Part shown: positions 13,358 through 13,911 of the stretch, in pieces
Layout: each line of letters opens with the position of its first letter
Position numbering within the stretch: the stretch's first letter is position 1
Assembly (NCBI GenBank): GCA_035995285.1
Contig: DASYKO010000585.1
Location: 1-13,911 of the forward strand
Direction of reading: 5' to 3'
Length of the DNA: 13,911 nucleotides
Source: UBA7672 sp035995285
Lineage (GTDB): Bacteria > Pseudomonadota > Alphaproteobacteria > Caulobacterales > Hyphomonadaceae
Made by a program: the position numbers and the translations under genes
Notes under the pieces: model-generated
Told to the model about the DNA's origin: nothing
The model's input: the letters and a program-made list of their open reading frames with translations, nothing else
Databases searched by the model: none

Positions 13358-13911
13358 TTACTTGATCTTCTTGCCGACGCCGGCAGTCGCCTTCACGGGC
13401 TTGGCCTTGGCTGCGTCCGCCTCGGCCATCCGCGCGCCGCGCAGGATGCCTGGCATCGCGTAATTGCCCTCGTGACAGGCGTATTCGAAGCGGCCGCCTT
13501 TGGAGGGCGTGAACGAATACTCGCCCGACCAGGCCGACTTGTAGTGAACCGGGTCCTCCACCGTGAACTGGTAGTTCAGTTCATTGTCGCCGATACGCGT
13601 GAAGCGCTCCGTCACCGAGCCTTGGGAAGATACCGGCGTCGCCGTGCGGCCTTCCTGAATTGGATTGATGTTCCGGGTTTCGCCAACCAGCGTGTCGCCT
13701 TCCCACCAGGCGACGCTATCGCCCAGCCACTGCTTGATGACGGCTGGCTTGTGGTGGGCGCGGGCCGTGGCGGCGTCCTTGTAGATCGGATAGATGCGCG
13801 CATCGTTCACCATCTCCACCGCGATCACGAGATAGTCCTTGGTCACGTGGAATTCGTAGACGTTGTTGTAGAGGCCCGAGAGCATCACCGGCCCGCCCAT
13901 GTCGCTCTGCG
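13358..13911 (-). CDS. conserved protein of unknown function (C-terminal part)
   Basis: The frame is open from the right edge to a TAA at 13358-13360, giving the last 184 residues; the start is outside the window, and the ATG at 13900 is internal. The segment contains GPVMLSGLYNNVYEF, a VIAVEMVNDAR-IYPI stretch, WLGDSVAWWEGDTLVGET, a VTERFTRIGDNELNYQFTVEDP stretch, and EYACHEGNYAMPGILRGAR. I know this block pattern from a family of uncharacterised exported proteins common in sphingomonads, Hyphomonadaceae and acidobacteria. The C-terminus adds an Ala/Lys-rich tail (AKAKPVKATAGVGKKIK). Relatives carry an N-terminal signal peptide, which cannot be checked here. No function is assigned. The transcript ends at the UUCG terminator at 13304-13332. 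Confidence 0.85.
   Translation of the reverse strand, partial: QSDMGGPVMLSGLYNNVYEFHVTKDYLVIAVEMVNDARIYPIYKDAATARAHHKPAVIKQWLGDSVAWWEGDTLVGETRNINPIQEGRTATPVSSQGSVTERFTRIGDNELNYQFTVEDPVHYKSAWSGEYSFTPSKGGRFEYACHEGNYAMPGILRGARMAEADAAKAKPVKATAGVGKKIK

Overview
The window is GC-rich, densely coded DNA from an alphaproteobacterium. The evidence is a 55-residue cysteine-free L33 of the alphaproteobacterial type, a match to the EcfG general-stress promoter (a sigma factor confined to that class), and GTG/TTG-tolerant, GGAGG-led genes. The Caulobacterales, for example Hyphomonadaceae, seem plausible, but nothing here fixes the genus.

Layout. (1) 1-2113, + strand: the basic C-terminal tail of a protein (probably RNase R), a Nudix hydrolase and an alpha/beta hydrolase, joined by 4-nt and 1-nt overlaps, then rpmG with its own sigma70-like promoter. 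A perfect 14-bp bidirectional terminator (2136-2166) separates this block from the next. (2) 2189-5023, - strand: a membrane-bound PQQ-dependent dehydrogenase of the glucose/quinate/shikimate family, with a roughly 65-residue Gly/Pro/Gln/Arg-rich insert and a CRP/FNR-like palindrome upstream. (3) 5207-10036, - strand: the conserved prkA-yeaH-spoVR stress operon (AAA+/kinase-type PrkA, DUF444 protein with a vWA-like domain, SpoVR), preceded by about 400 nt without a convincing gene. (4) 10446-11474, - strand: a DNA topoisomerase IB, divergent from a secreted protein of unknown function (11573-12310, +). (5) 12318-13221, - strand: a hemerythrin-HHE protein and a small acidic protein, each preceded by an EcfG-type promoter (one exact match, one with a single mismatch). 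(6) 13358-13911, - strand: the C-terminal part of a conserved protein that runs off the right edge, followed by a strong UUCG-loop terminator.

How they fit together: the left part is housekeeping (RNA decay, nucleotide clean-up, ribosome). The centre and right hold stress functions: the PrkA module, and a hemerythrin and a small acidic protein probably under general-stress control. The PQQ enzyme would feed electrons from periplasmic sugar or alcohol oxidation into ubiquinone; no PQQ biosynthesis gene is in the window. I found no CRISPR array, IS element, tRNA, rRNA or phage gene. The prkA-yeaH-spoVR set is widely conserved and already described, although its biochemistry is unresolved. The observations most worth following are the paired EcfG-like promoters and the unexplained prkA leader.
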